NCBI GenBank assembly: GCA_900547085.1
Contig: URFI01000128.1
Coordinates: 1 to 6,952, forward strand
Direction of reading: 5' to 3'
From: an uncultured Prevotella sp.
GTDB lineage: Bacteria; Bacteroidota; Bacteroidia; Bacteroidales; Bacteroidaceae
DNA: 6,952 bases
The translations under genes were made by a program, and so were the position numbers. Positions 1 through 6,805 of the stretch are shown piece by piece (the first letter of the stretch is position 1; each line of letters starts with the position of its first letter). The notes below the pieces were generated by a model. That model did no database searches. It worked only from the letters and a program-made list of their open reading frames with translations, and was not told the origin of the DNA.

Positions 1-1
1 A

Positions 2-79
2 TACAGCTATAAAGAAGATGTGTCGGCGTACCTCGATTTCTTGAAGAAAGGACTGGAGGCTTATCGCAATCGCGACTAA
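2..79 (+). CDS. C-terminal end of an unidentified protein (partial)
   Basis: Reading in frame from base 2 gives 25 residues (YSYKEDVSAYLDFLKKGLEAY, then RNRD) and a TAA stop at 77-79. The other two plus frames are less protein-like; the frame from base 1 stops at codon 4. The tail is an amphipathic, Lys/Glu-rich helix, as found at the end of many soluble enzymes. Nothing in it identifies a family. The gene begins outside the window, and its end is followed by a hairpin, so it probably forms a transcription unit separate from the desulfidase gene downstream. Confidence 0.6.
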   Translation, partial: YSYKEDVSAYLDFLKKGLEAYRNRD

Positions 80-89
80 CCTTGCACGC

Positions 90-126
90 CCTTGCCACGC
101 AATACGGTCTGTGCTGCGTGGCAAGG
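90..126 (+). terminator. Hairpin after the partial gene, possible terminator
   Basis: CTTGCCACGC (91-100) pairs perfectly with GCGTGGCAAG (116-125). One further pair on each side (C90-G126, A101-T115) gives a 12-bp stem with a 13-nt loop. It starts 10 bp after the stop codon of the upstream partial gene. No T-run follows, so it may be a weak or factor-assisted terminator or an RNA-stabilising 3' end. The remainder up to 203 contains a small 5-bp stem (133-137 with 146-150) and no recognisable Bacteroidota promoter. Confidence 0.5.
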
Positions 127-203
127 CAGCCTGCTTTGCACGGGTAAAGCTATCTTACATACAAACAAACCACGATATAAAAACCATTTGAATCTACAAA
201 ACC

Positions 204-1496
204 ATGCTTGAAGAACATATCCGAAAACAAATCATACAGCTCATCCACCAGGAAGTAGTGCCTGCCGTTGGATGCACAGAACCCATGGCTGTGGCGCTAT
301 GTACGGCCAAAGCGACGGAGTTGTTGGGCTGTCGACCCGAGAAAATAACCGCCCTACTGAGTTCAAACATCCTGAAAAACGCCATGGGTGTGGGCATTCC
401 AGGCACCGGAATGATAGGACTACCCATCGCCATTGCCTTGGGCGGCATTGTAGGAAAGAGTGAATATCAGTTGGAAGTAATCAAGGATCTCACACCACAG
501 ACGCTGGAAGAAGCGAAGAAATACATAGAGGAAAAACGCATAGACATCCAACTCAAACAGGGAATTACCGAGAAACTGTACATTGAGGTGACATGCCAAG
601 CAAACAATCAAACGGCAAAAGCCATCATCGCAGGTGCGCATACAAACTTTGTACACCTATGTAAAAATGGGGAAATCCTGCTCGACAAAGGGCTGAGGAA
701 ACAAGATGAACCGGAGGAGAACGGCATACAGCTTTCCTTCAGGATGGTCTACGACTTCGCCACCACCACCCCCATCGACGAAATCAGGTTTATGCTGAAA
801 ACCAAAGAGTATAACATGAATGCTGCCAATCAATCGCTGAAAGGCAACTACGGACACTGCTTGGGCAAGACAATGGATCGCCCATTGAGTCGAGGGATAT
901 TTGGTAACAGCATCTACTCGCACATCATCGCCAAGACGGCATTGGCCTGCGACGCTCGAATGGGTGGGGCCATGATACCGGTGATGAGCAATAGCGGGTC
1001 GGGAAACCAGGGTATCTGCGCCACAAACCCAGTGGTGGTGTATGCCATGGAAAACGAGAATACGGAAGAAGAGCTTATTCGCGCACTGACACTCAGTCAT
1101 CTTTCAGCCATTTACATCAAGCAGAGCCTGGGCAAACTGTCGGCTCTGTGCGGCTGTGTGGTGGCCAGTATCGGCTCAAGCTGTGGCATCACCTACCTTA
1201 TGGGCGGCGACTATGCCCACATCTGTCATGCCATCAAGAACATGATTGCCAACCTTACCGGCATGATTTGCGATGGAGCCAAGCCCAGTTGCTCACTGAA
1301 AATCAGCTCAGGTGTCAGCACTGCGGTACTTTCGGCTCTGCTATCAATGGAAAACAAGCATGTAACGTCGGCAGAAGGCATCATCGACGAGGACGTGGAT
1401 CGCTCGATACGCAACCTCACCAGCATTGGCAAGGATGCCATGGGCACGACTGATGAGATGGTTCTAAGTATCATGACCAGCAAACAACGGTGCTAA
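204..1496 (+). CDS. cyuA: L-cysteine desulfidase, iron-sulfur dependent (CyuA/YhaM, UPF0597 family)
   Basis: Predicted cytoplasmic Fe-S enzyme that breaks L-cysteine down to sulfide, ammonia and pyruvate; related to the alpha subunit of iron-sulfur L-serine dehydratases. At 430 residues it is full length for the family. Motifs seen: VGCTEPMAVALC near the N-terminus (Cys24), GSGNQGICATNP (266-276), CGCVVASIGSSCGIT (316-330) and MICDGAKPSCSLKISSG (354-370). Cys316, Cys356 and Cys363, spaced 40 and 7 residues apart, match as I recall them the conserved cysteines of the characterised Methanocaldococcus enzyme and are the likely cluster ligands. Cys24 corresponds to the N-terminal catalytic cysteine. 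There is no signal peptide or membrane segment. ATG at 204 has an A-rich leader and no Shine-Dalgarno, normal for Bacteroidota. The cysteine permease and regulator that accompany E. coli cyuA are absent here. The family is certain; the exact substrate is inferred. Confidence 0.9.
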   Translation: MLEEHIRKQIIQLIHQEVVPAVGCTEPMAVALCTAKATELLGCRPEKITALLSSNILKNAMGVGIPGTGMIGLPIAIALGGIVGKSEYQLEVIKDLTPQTLEEAKKYIEEKRIDIQLKQGITEKLYIEVTCQANNQTAKAIIAGAHTNFVHLCKNGEILLDKGLRKQDEPEENGIQLSFRMVYDFATTTPIDEIRFMLKTKEYNMNAANQSLKGNYGHCLGKTMDRPLSRGIFGNSIYSHIIAKTALACDARMGGAMIPVMSNSGSGNQGICATNPVVVYAMENENTEEELIRALTLSHLSAIYIKQSLGKLSALCGCVVASIGSSCGITYLMGGDYAHICHAIKNMIANLTGMICDGAKPSCSLKISSGVSTAVLSALLSMENKHVTSAEGIIDEDVDRSIRNLTSIGKDAMGTTDEMVLSIMTSKQRC

Positions 1497-1505
1497 ATAC
1501 CGTTG
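1485..1505 (+). terminator. Hairpin overlapping the cyuA stop codon
   Basis: CAACGGT (1485-1491) pairs perfectly with ACCGTTG (1499-1505) around a 7-nt loop. The TAA stop (1494-1496) sits in the loop. No T-run follows. It is the first of three hairpins in this convergent gap and may contribute to transcription termination or 3'-end protection. Confidence 0.4.
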
Positions 1506-1550
1506 CCAAACCTGCGTCATTCCCCCGTAAAGTCCATGAATATTCAACGC

Positions 1551-1580
1551 TGGCGATAGCATCAATGCCGGCTATCGTCA
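1551..1580. terminator. Strong hairpin in the convergent cyuA/protease gap
   Basis: TGGCGATAGC (1551-1560) pairs with GCTATCGTCA (1571-1580) around a 10-nt loop. That is ten pairs, one of them a G-T wobble. It lies between two genes that end towards each other, so it could serve as a bidirectional terminator. There is no T-run on either side, so the assignment is tentative. Confidence 0.4.
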
Positions 1581-1597
1581 TGAGCGTGTACTCGTAG

Positions 1598-1614
1598 TGC
1601 CACTATTAGTGGTA
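1598..1614. terminator. Short tight hairpin in the convergent gap
   Basis: TGCCACT (1598-1604) pairs with AGTGGTA (1608-1614) around the 3-nt loop ATT; one of the seven pairs is a G-T wobble. Further on, at about 1652-1667, AGGCTT and AAGTCCT can form a bulged 6-bp stem just past the protease stop. Together with the two preceding hairpins these probably insulate the converging transcripts. The rest of 1497-1682 contains no gene that I can support. Confidence 0.35.
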
Positions 1615-1682
1615 GGAAAGAATAAGACACTCACCATTGAGGAGATAACACAAGGCTTTTTAAGTCCTGTCCCGTCTTCGCC

Positions 1683-3254
1683 TTATTTCATCAGTTCAAC
1701 GGCCTTGAGAACAATATCATTGGTCTCATTGATAATCTGGAAATACTCATTCATGTCCCACAAATCGCGTGCAACCAATGCCTTGAGCTGGTTTTTCACG
1801 GCGGGTAAGGTCGTTTGTAATTCCTCCTTATCCTTCGGTTTGACCTTTTCTTTCTCACCAGAGCGAATCACTGCATCTACCAACTGCTGCGGAACATCAA
1901 ACTCACGCACAAACTTTGCGAAGGTAGGATATTGTTTTTGCAGTTGTTTGCGGTGTTGGTCAACATACTTGAGATTCTCTGTAATGATGATTCCCTTGGC
2001 TGCCAACTGCCGATGATATGGTGTGAATTTGGTCGTGTCGAGTGGAACAAAGTAATCAGGCATGATGCCTCCGCCGCCATATACCGTGCGTTTGAGGCGC
2101 AAAGTCTTATACTTCAGCGAGTCAGCGAAATGAATACTGTCGGCACTATACAGTTCTCCATGCTTGAAACGAGTGTCCAATTCACGGGCATAACTTTCGT
2201 TATCACCTTTAATATATGGCTTCTGGATACAACGTCCCGATGGCGTATAGTAGTGAGCGATGGTGAGTCGCATCATACTTCCATCAGGAAAATCGATTGG
2301 ACGCTGCACCAAACCCTTCCCAAACGAACGCCGTCCAACCACTTGTCCTCTGTCTTGGTCTTGGATAGCGCCTGTAACAATCTCGGCAGCAGATGCTGAA
2401 AACTCATTCACCAGCACCATCACCTTGCCCGAAAGCAAACCACCGTTCCCGTGTGCCTTATATTCTATACGCTCTGCGCGTCGTCCTTTGGTATAAACAA
2501 TCAAGTCGTTGCGCTGCAAAAACTCATTGGCAATCTTCACCGCAGCTTGCAAATACCCGCCTCCATTGTCCTGCAAATCCAAGACAAGGTCACGCATTCC
2601 CTGCTTTTTCAGTGCAGTGATACAGGCCATAAACTCATCATAAGTGGTCGCACCAAAGCTCCCTATGCGCACATAGCCTAATTGGGGACGGAGCATGTAA
2701 CTGGCATCAACGGTTTTCATGGGTATCTTATCGCGCACTACTGTAAAGTAAAGCCGCTCACCAATGCCCTTACGGAGGATGCCTAACTTTACTTTTGTTC
2801 CTTTCTTTCCACGCAACCGCCGCATAATCTCTTCGCGTGCCATCTTGACACCCGCAATGCTACTGTCGTTAACACTCACGATTCGGTCACCAGCCATGAT
2901 GCCCACCTTCTCCGACGGACCATTGGTAATGGTCTGAATGACCATGAGTGTGTCTTGCATCATGTTGAACTGAATACCTATACCTTCAAAAGATCCCTGC
3001 AAAGATTCAGTCATGGCCTTGGTTTCTTTCACCGTTGTATAAGAAGAGTGTGGGTCCAACTTCTCCAACATACCACGAATAGCATCTTCAACCAGCTTAT
3101 CTTCTTTCACCGTATCAACATAAAGATTGTTGATGGCCATCTCCGCAATTTGTAACTTGCGAAGAGGTGAATCTTTTCCGAAATTAATATTGATTTGAGC
3201 GGATACTGAATAAACTATCCATAGTACCCAACATGAAGCAACGAGTCGTCTCAT
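1683..3254 (-). CDS. S41-family carboxy-terminal processing protease, secreted (CtpA/Prc type)
   Basis: Envelope serine protease with a Ser/Lys dyad that trims or degrades periplasmic proteins from their C-termini. Numbering is from the ATG at 3254 (523 residues). Residues 1-19 form a signal peptide (Arg-Arg, hydrophobic core, VSA before Q20) with no lipobox cysteine. A helical region follows, then a PDZ domain at about 87-178 containing GIGIQFN and AGDRIVSVND, then the S41 core from about 192. In the core, the SASAAE motif carries the nucleophile Ser288, and SFGKG plus VQ give Lys313 and Gln317. The Ser-Lys and Lys-Gln spacings of 25 and 4 match E. coli Prc (452/477/481). A lysine-rich C-terminal extension of about 125 residues follows. 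The longer frame from 3296 is rejected: its extra codons precede the signal peptide and lie in a tandem repeat. It starts 92 bp after the parE stop; no Bacteroidota promoter is visible in that gap, so read-through from parE is plausible. Confidence 0.92.
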   Translation of the reverse strand: MRRLVASCWVLWIVYSVSAQININFGKDSPLRKLQIAEMAINNLYVDTVKEDKLVEDAIRGMLEKLDPHSSYTTVKETKAMTESLQGSFEGIGIQFNMMQDTLMVIQTITNGPSEKVGIMAGDRIVSVNDSSIAGVKMAREEIMRRLRGKKGTKVKLGILRKGIGERLYFTVVRDKIPMKTVDASYMLRPQLGYVRIGSFGATTYDEFMACITALKKQGMRDLVLDLQDNGGGYLQAAVKIANEFLQRNDLIVYTKGRRAERIEYKAHGNGGLLSGKVMVLVNEFSASAAEIVTGAIQDQDRGQVVGRRSFGKGLVQRPIDFPDGSMMRLTIAHYYTPSGRCIQKPYIKGDNESYARELDTRFKHGELYSADSIHFADSLKYKTLRLKRTVYGGGGIMPDYFVPLDTTKFTPYHRQLAAKGIIITENLKYVDQHRKQLQKQYPTFAKFVREFDVPQQLVDAVIRSGEKEKVKPKDKEELQTTLPAVKNQLKALVARDLWDMNEYFQIINETNDIVLKAVELMK

Positions 3255-3264
3255 TTGTTTGATT

Positions 3265-3352
3265 TTAAATAAAAGAATTGTTCGCCCAAAAGACATAGAT
3301 TCTCCGTCTAAACAACCTTGATTGTTCGTCTAAATGACAAAGATTGTCAGTC
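3265..3352 (-). repeat. Four tandem degenerate 22-bp repeats between parE and the protease gene
   Basis: Read on the minus strand, four consecutive 22-bp units occupy 3352-3331, 3330-3309, 3308-3287 and 3286-3265. The first three all have GAC at unit positions 1-3, AATC at 8-11, GT at 15-16 and TTT at 19-21. By hand alignment they agree at 15 to 17 of 22 positions pairwise. The fourth keeps G-CGAACAAT at its start and then degenerates. Unit 1 forms a perfect dyad (TGACAA, 3-nt loop, TTGTCA) and unit 2 a 5-bp dyad (AACAA/TTGTT). Unit 1 includes the last Asp codon and the TGA stop of parE, and the array ends 10 bp before the protease start. Function unknown; candidates are protein-binding sites, a transcript-processing element or a neutral expansion. 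Confidence 0.8.
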
Positions 3353-5359
3353 AATTGATTTGAGTTCGTCTTCCGGAAGGTCTTCCTCGACCACCAGATT
3401 ATCGATGATAAAGTTTTGTCGTTCCATGGTATTCTTGCCCATGTAATACTCCAAAAGTTTTTGTACCTGGTCGTTTTTGTGCAGTGTCACTTGTTCCAGT
3501 CGCATATCGGGACCGATGAAATGGACGAATTCGTCAGGAGATATCTCTCCCAATCCTTTGAATCGGGTGATTTCAGGCTCGGGTCCCAGATCCTTAATCG
3601 CTTCTTGTCGCTCTTCATCGCTATAACAATAACGTGTGATGAAATCGCTCTTTCGCTCTTTTTTGTCACGACTGGCATCCGCATCTGCTATCACTTGCTT
3701 ATTTTTAATCTTCGTTCTGCGGTTACGCACACGAAAAAGAGGCGTCTGCAACACATACACATGCCCTTTCTTGATAAGTTCGGGGAAGAACTGTAGAAAG
3801 AAAGTGATGATCAACAGACGGATGTGCATGCCATCAACATCGGCATCCGTGGCGACAATCACCTTGTTGTAGCGCAGCGTGTCCAAGCCATCTTCAATGT
3901 CGAGAGCCGCCTGCAAGAGGTTGAACTCTTCGTTTTCGTACACCACTTTCTTGGTCAATCCATACGAATTGAGTGGTTTTCCCCGCAACGAGAACACCGC
4001 TTGCGTGTTCACATCCCTGCTCTTGGTAATGCTGCCGCTGGCCGAATCGCCCTCGGTAATAAAGATACAACTCTCCTCCTTGCGGTCATTTTTCTCATCA
4101 CTGAAATGAATTCGGCAGTCACGCAACTTCTTATTGTGCAGGTTGGCCTTCTTGGCACGCTCTCTGGCGAGCTTAGTTACCCCCGCCATAGCTTTGCGTT
4201 CGTGCTCGCTGGCCTTGATTTTAGTCTCCAACACGTCCGCACAATCTTCCTTGTGGATGTGCAGGTAGTTGTCCACCTCACGCTTGATGAAATCGCCAAC
4301 GTACTTGTTGATGGTCTCACCGCCAGGCGCCATGAGCGTCGACCCAAGTTTAATCTTGGTCTGACTCTCGAAAACAGGCTCTTCCACGTTGATGGCTACG
4401 GCCGCCACAAGGCCGTTTCGAATGTCGGTGTACTCGTAGTTTTTGTCGTAAAACTCTTTGATAGTCTTGGCGATATGCTCCTTGAAAGCACTCTGATGCG
4501 TGCCTCCCTGTGTGGTATGTTGCCCGTTGACAAACGAGTGGTATTCTTCTCCGTACTGATTCGTATGCGTGAAGGCAATCTCGATGTCATCGCCAACCAC
4601 ATGAACAATAGGGTACAATCCGTCCGTTGTCATGTTGTCGTTGAGCAAATCTTCCAACCCGTTACGGCTTTTGATGCGCCGTCCGTTGTACATGATGGTG
4701 AGCCCGGCATTCAGATAGGTATAGTTGCGCAGCATGTTTTCCACGATATCATCATGGAAAGAGTAGTTCTTGAACAGCGTGTTGTCGGGTTCAAAATACA
4801 CATAGGTACCCGTTTCATCCTGCGTTTTATCGGTCTGATCGGTCTTAATCTCACCTTTTTCAAACGTGATGGAGCGAACTTTTCCTTCTCTGTACGACTT
4901 CACCTCGAAATGTGCACTCAAAGCATTCACGGCTTTGAGGCCCACACCGTTCAGGCCCACACTCTTCTTAAACGCTTTCGAATCGTATTTTCCACCCGTA
5001 TTCAGCATGCTCACGGCCTCTACCAGTTTGCCTTGCGGAATACCACGACCGTAATCGCGCACGCTGACGCGCAGGTTGTCTTCCACGTCAATCTCGATTC
5101 GGTCGCCCGACTTCATCTTAAACTCGTCGATGGAGTTGTCAATCACTTCTTTCAACAGCACATAGATGCCATCCTCGGGCAAGTTTCCATCGCCCAATCG
5201 GCCGATGTACATGCCCGGACGGGTACGCACATGCTCCATATCCGACAGGTGTCGGATGTTGTCGTCTGTATAAGAAACGGTTTCTTCTGCCCCAACCAGA
5301 GCAGAAGCGGTATTGTTATGATTCGTCGATTGTAATTCTTGCTTGTTTTTATCAGTCAT
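3347..5359 (-). CDS. parE: DNA topoisomerase IV subunit B (ParE), ATPase and TOPRIM subunit
   Basis: Type IIA topoisomerase subunit that hydrolyses ATP and, with ParC, decatenates daughter chromosomes in the cytoplasm. The 670 residues hold the full architecture. The GHKL ATPase shows EVIDNSIDE (71-79, with Glu71 the catalytic base and Asn75 the Mg ligand), DYGRGIP (102-108) and GLNGVGLKAVNALS (135-148). The transducer QTK loop is at 333-335, with Lys335 contacting the ATP gamma-phosphate in homologues. TOPRIM has EGDSASGS (436-443; Glu436), DADVDG (505-510; Asp505 and Asp507 as metal ligands) and RFKGLGE (599-605). EGDSASG rather than the EGDSAGG usual in gyrase, and the overall similarity to Bacteroidota ParE, favour topoisomerase IV over gyrase. 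A charged insertion (about 548-573) sits between FRVRN and YCYS. ATG at 5359 has an A-rich leader. parC is not in the window. The C-terminal Asp and the stop lie inside a 22-bp repeat. Confidence 0.94.
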   Translation of the reverse strand: MTDKNKQELQSTNHNNTASALVGAEETVSYTDDNIRHLSDMEHVRTRPGMYIGRLGDGNLPEDGIYVLLKEVIDNSIDEFKMKSGDRIEIDVEDNLRVSVRDYGRGIPQGKLVEAVSMLNTGGKYDSKAFKKSVGLNGVGLKAVNALSAHFEVKSYREGKVRSITFEKGEIKTDQTDKTQDETGTYVYFEPDNTLFKNYSFHDDIVENMLRNYTYLNAGLTIMYNGRRIKSRNGLEDLLNDNMTTDGLYPIVHVVGDDIEIAFTHTNQYGEEYHSFVNGQHTTQGGTHQSAFKEHIAKTIKEFYDKNYEYTDIRNGLVAAVAINVEEPVFESQTKIKLGSTLMAPGGETINKYVGDFIKREVDNYLHIHKEDCADVLETKIKASEHERKAMAGVTKLARERAKKANLHNKKLRDCRIHFSDEKNDRKEESCIFITEGDSASGSITKSRDVNTQAVFSLRGKPLNSYGLTKKVVYENEEFNLLQAALDIEDGLDTLRYNKVIVATDADVDGMHIRLLIITFFLQFFPELIKKGHVYVLQTPLFRVRNRRTKIKNKQVIADADASRDKKERKSDFITRYCYSDEERQEAIKDLGPEPEITRFKGLGEISPDEFVHFIGPDMRLEQVTLHKNDQVQKLLEYYMGKNTMERQNFIIDNLVVEEDLPEDELKSID

Positions 5360-5394
5360 CGGTTTTTTGATTGTTATTCGTTTTCAGCAGTTCC

Positions 5395-5438
5395 GTAGGG
5401 GATGGTTTCTACCAAATCAGCACACCCTACATACCATC
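5395..5438 (-). promoter_or_regulatory. Possible alternative hairpins in the parE leader
   Basis: In the 147-bp gap before parE, two overlapping pairings are possible and cannot both form as simple hairpins. GATGGT (plus 5401-5406) pairs with ACCATC (5433-5438), and GTAGGG (5395-5400) pairs with CCCTAC (5425-5430). A 4-bp TGGT/ACCA stem (5403-5406 with 5411-5414) is a third option. The segments alternate in order, and the two 5' arms on the plus strand abut exactly. No canonical Bacteroidota promoter is visible in this gap. This could be a regulated leader or a chance pattern; short 6-bp complements are not rare over 50 nt. Confidence 0.2.
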
Positions 5439-5467
5439 GTCACGCACGAAAGAGCGTTTAAAACCCC

Positions 5468-5499
5468 AAAAAGAATCCACTTACCCGATACGACTGTGG
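5468..5499 (-). terminator. Weak candidate terminator after the GNAT-like gene
   Basis: On the minus strand a 4-bp CCAC/GTGG stem (5496-5499 with 5477-5480) around a 16-nt loop is followed by ATTCTTTTTG, that is, a T-rich run at 5468-5475. It lies just past the TAA at 5507-5509. The stem is short and would be leaky at best, so some transcription into parE is expected. Confidence 0.2.
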
Positions 5500-5506
5500 G
5501 CAAGAA

Positions 5507-6655
5507 TTAAATCTTCTTCTTGAAACAGCTGCGACGCTTATGATTCGTAGGCTTCAGCGGTCCCCATTGACTTTGCACGCCCTCATTGGTTTCCAGCTCC
5601 ACTTGACTCTCGGCCCAAGTGAATCCATACTTGTTAAACACAGGTATCAAGTCGGTGAACAACAAGGCGTTGGCACCCTTGGATCGATACTCGGGCAGCA
5701 CACCCATCAACAGCAAGTCGCCGCCACCGCCTGTCTTTTGAAACTTGATGGCCCGCAACAGATGCCACCACCCCCAGGGAAGCAAGCGGCCTCTACGGCA
5801 TTTTTGCAAGGCATACGACAGGGATGGAATTGAAATGCCCACGCCAATGAGCTTCCTATCCTTATTCCAATCCTCAATGAGCGTAATCATGTTCAAATCG
5901 GCGAAGCGAAGATACATGTTCACATAGTGATCAATCTGCTTCTCACTGAGTTCGGAATAGCCATAAAGGTCTTTGTACGTCTCGTTGATGATGTCAAAAA
6001 CCTTTCGTCCATAATCAGTCTTTTTCACTTCCCTTCGAGTCAGTTTCTTGATGTGCAGGTTGTAACGCGATTCTACAACCTCGGCTATCTTCGCATATTT
6101 CTCAGGAATTTCCTTAGGAACGTCAAAGAAATATTCCACATAATTCTGGTCAACTTCCCATCCGCCCAACTTCTCTATATGCTGTGGGTAGTAAGGATAA
6201 TTGTAAATGGTAATCATCGTACTGAGCTTATCAAAGCCCCACGTGAGCATTCCTTCAGGATCCATGTCGGTGAAACCCAAAGGACCCACCATCTCGGTCA
6301 TGCCTTTTGAACGGCCATAGGCAGCCACTTCATCAAACAAGGCGCGAGATACCTCCAAGTCATCTATGAAGTCAATCCAGCCAAAACGCACGATCTTCGT
6401 TTTCCATTTTTCATTGGCTCGATGGTTAATGATGGCTGCTACGCGCCCTACTACTTTACCTTGTTTGTACGCAATATAATATTCTGCCTCGCAAAACTCA
6501 AATGCAGCGTTCTTATCTTTACGCAAGGTGTTCATATCGTCCATGAAAAGATTCGGAACATCGTATGGGTTTCCCTCATAAAGGTCGTAATGAAAGTCAA
6601 CGAACGTTCTCAAATCGCGCAGCGACTCGACCTTCTTAATTTGTACAGATGGCAT
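5507..6655 (-). CDS. GNAT-like acyltransferase family protein of unknown substrate
   Basis: A 382-residue soluble protein of a widespread family, common in Bacteroidota, usually annotated as GNAT N-acetyltransferase or hypothetical; its substrate is unknown to me. Visible motifs, numbered from the ATG at 6655: FVDFHYDLYEGNPYDVPNL near the N-terminus (18-36), GRVAAIINHRANE (70-82), FGWIDFIDD (91-99), GPLGFTDMDPEG (124-135) and YNYPYYPQHIEKLG (151-164). A C-terminal lobe carries MGVLPEYRSKGANALLF (317-333), which resembles the acetyl-CoA loop (R/Q-x-x-G-x-G/A) but has Asn329 at the last position. The protein ends in a basic tail (KRRSCFKKKI). No signal peptide or membrane segment is seen. The frame extends 8 codons upstream only through a TTG start at 6679; the ATG at 6655 fits family N-termini and lies about 28 nt from the predicted transcription start. 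It is the first gene of the minus-strand series leading into parE. Confidence 0.75.
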   Translation of the reverse strand: MPSVQIKKVESLRDLRTFVDFHYDLYEGNPYDVPNLFMDDMNTLRKDKNAAFEFCEAEYYIAYKQGKVVGRVAAIINHRANEKWKTKIVRFGWIDFIDDLEVSRALFDEVAAYGRSKGMTEMVGPLGFTDMDPEGMLTWGFDKLSTMITIYNYPYYPQHIEKLGGWEVDQNYVEYFFDVPKEIPEKYAKIAEVVESRYNLHIKKLTRREVKKTDYGRKVFDIINETYKDLYGYSELSEKQIDHYVNMYLRFADLNMITLIEDWNKDRKLIGVGISIPSLSYALQKCRRGRLLPWGWWHLLRAIKFQKTGGGGDLLLMGVLPEYRSKGANALLFTDLIPVFNKYGFTWAESQVELETNEGVQSQWGPLKPTNHKRRSCFKKKI

Positions 6656-6689
6656 TCTTTTTAATAAGATTGTATGCAATATAGGCTTG

Positions 6690-6720
6690 CAAAGTTACGC
6701 TTATTTGACCTATTTTCAAA
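6690..6720 (-). promoter_or_regulatory. Canonical Bacteroidota promoter for the GNAT-like gene
   Basis: On the minus strand a TTTG -33 box (plus 6717-6720, CAAA) is followed by exactly 19 bp and then TAACTTTG (plus 6690-6697), a perfect match to the Bacteroidota housekeeping -7 consensus TAnnTTTG. Transcription would start near 6683, leaving a leader of roughly 28 nt without a Shine-Dalgarno before the ATG at 6655. This is the only full match I found before any gene here. It may also drive parE and the protease gene by read-through. Confidence 0.85.
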
Positions 6721-6805
6721 ATAAAACGCCTACATTTTTTACCGCTCGCGGGGGTGCAAGCATGACAAGGGGAATCACGCCCCTGCTGAAGAGCATTTCA
6801 ATAGC
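6721..6805. other. Non-coding spacer upstream of the promoter
   Basis: No protein-coding frame is supportable here. A 5-bp stem AGGGG/CCCCT (6768-6772 with 6780-6784, 7-nt loop) and a 4-bp CCGC/GCGG dyad (6742-6745 with 6748-6751) are the only structures seen. Neither has a T-run in the position expected for a terminator. Confidence 0.4.

Noticed and set aside
133..203. Promoter for cyuA
   Set aside because: TTTG occurs at 135-138 but no TAnnTTTG element lies 19-21 bp downstream; the TTTG at 187-190 is too close to the start codon. No promoter could be supported.
1597..2016. A 139-codon plus-strand frame running from the convergent gap into the protease gene
   Set aside because: Most of it is antisense to the C-terminal part of the protease gene, and its translation shows no family features.
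3255..3296. Upstream ATG (3296) adding 14 residues to the S41 protease
   Set aside because: The extra codons lie inside 22-bp repeat units and would put a charged extension in front of a standard signal peptide. The ATG at 3254 starts directly with Met-Arg-Arg and a hydrophobic core.
3824..5335. A 503-codon open frame on the plus strand, antisense to parE
   Set aside because: Its codon boundaries coincide exactly with those of parE, so it stays open merely because parE avoids the codons TTA, CTA and TCA over this stretch. The predicted protein has no recognisable domain, while parE on the other strand is unmistakable.
6656..6679. TTG start at 6679 for the GNAT-like gene
   Set aside because: It would begin only a few bases after the predicted transcription start and add eight residues not expected in the family; ATG at 6655 is better placed.
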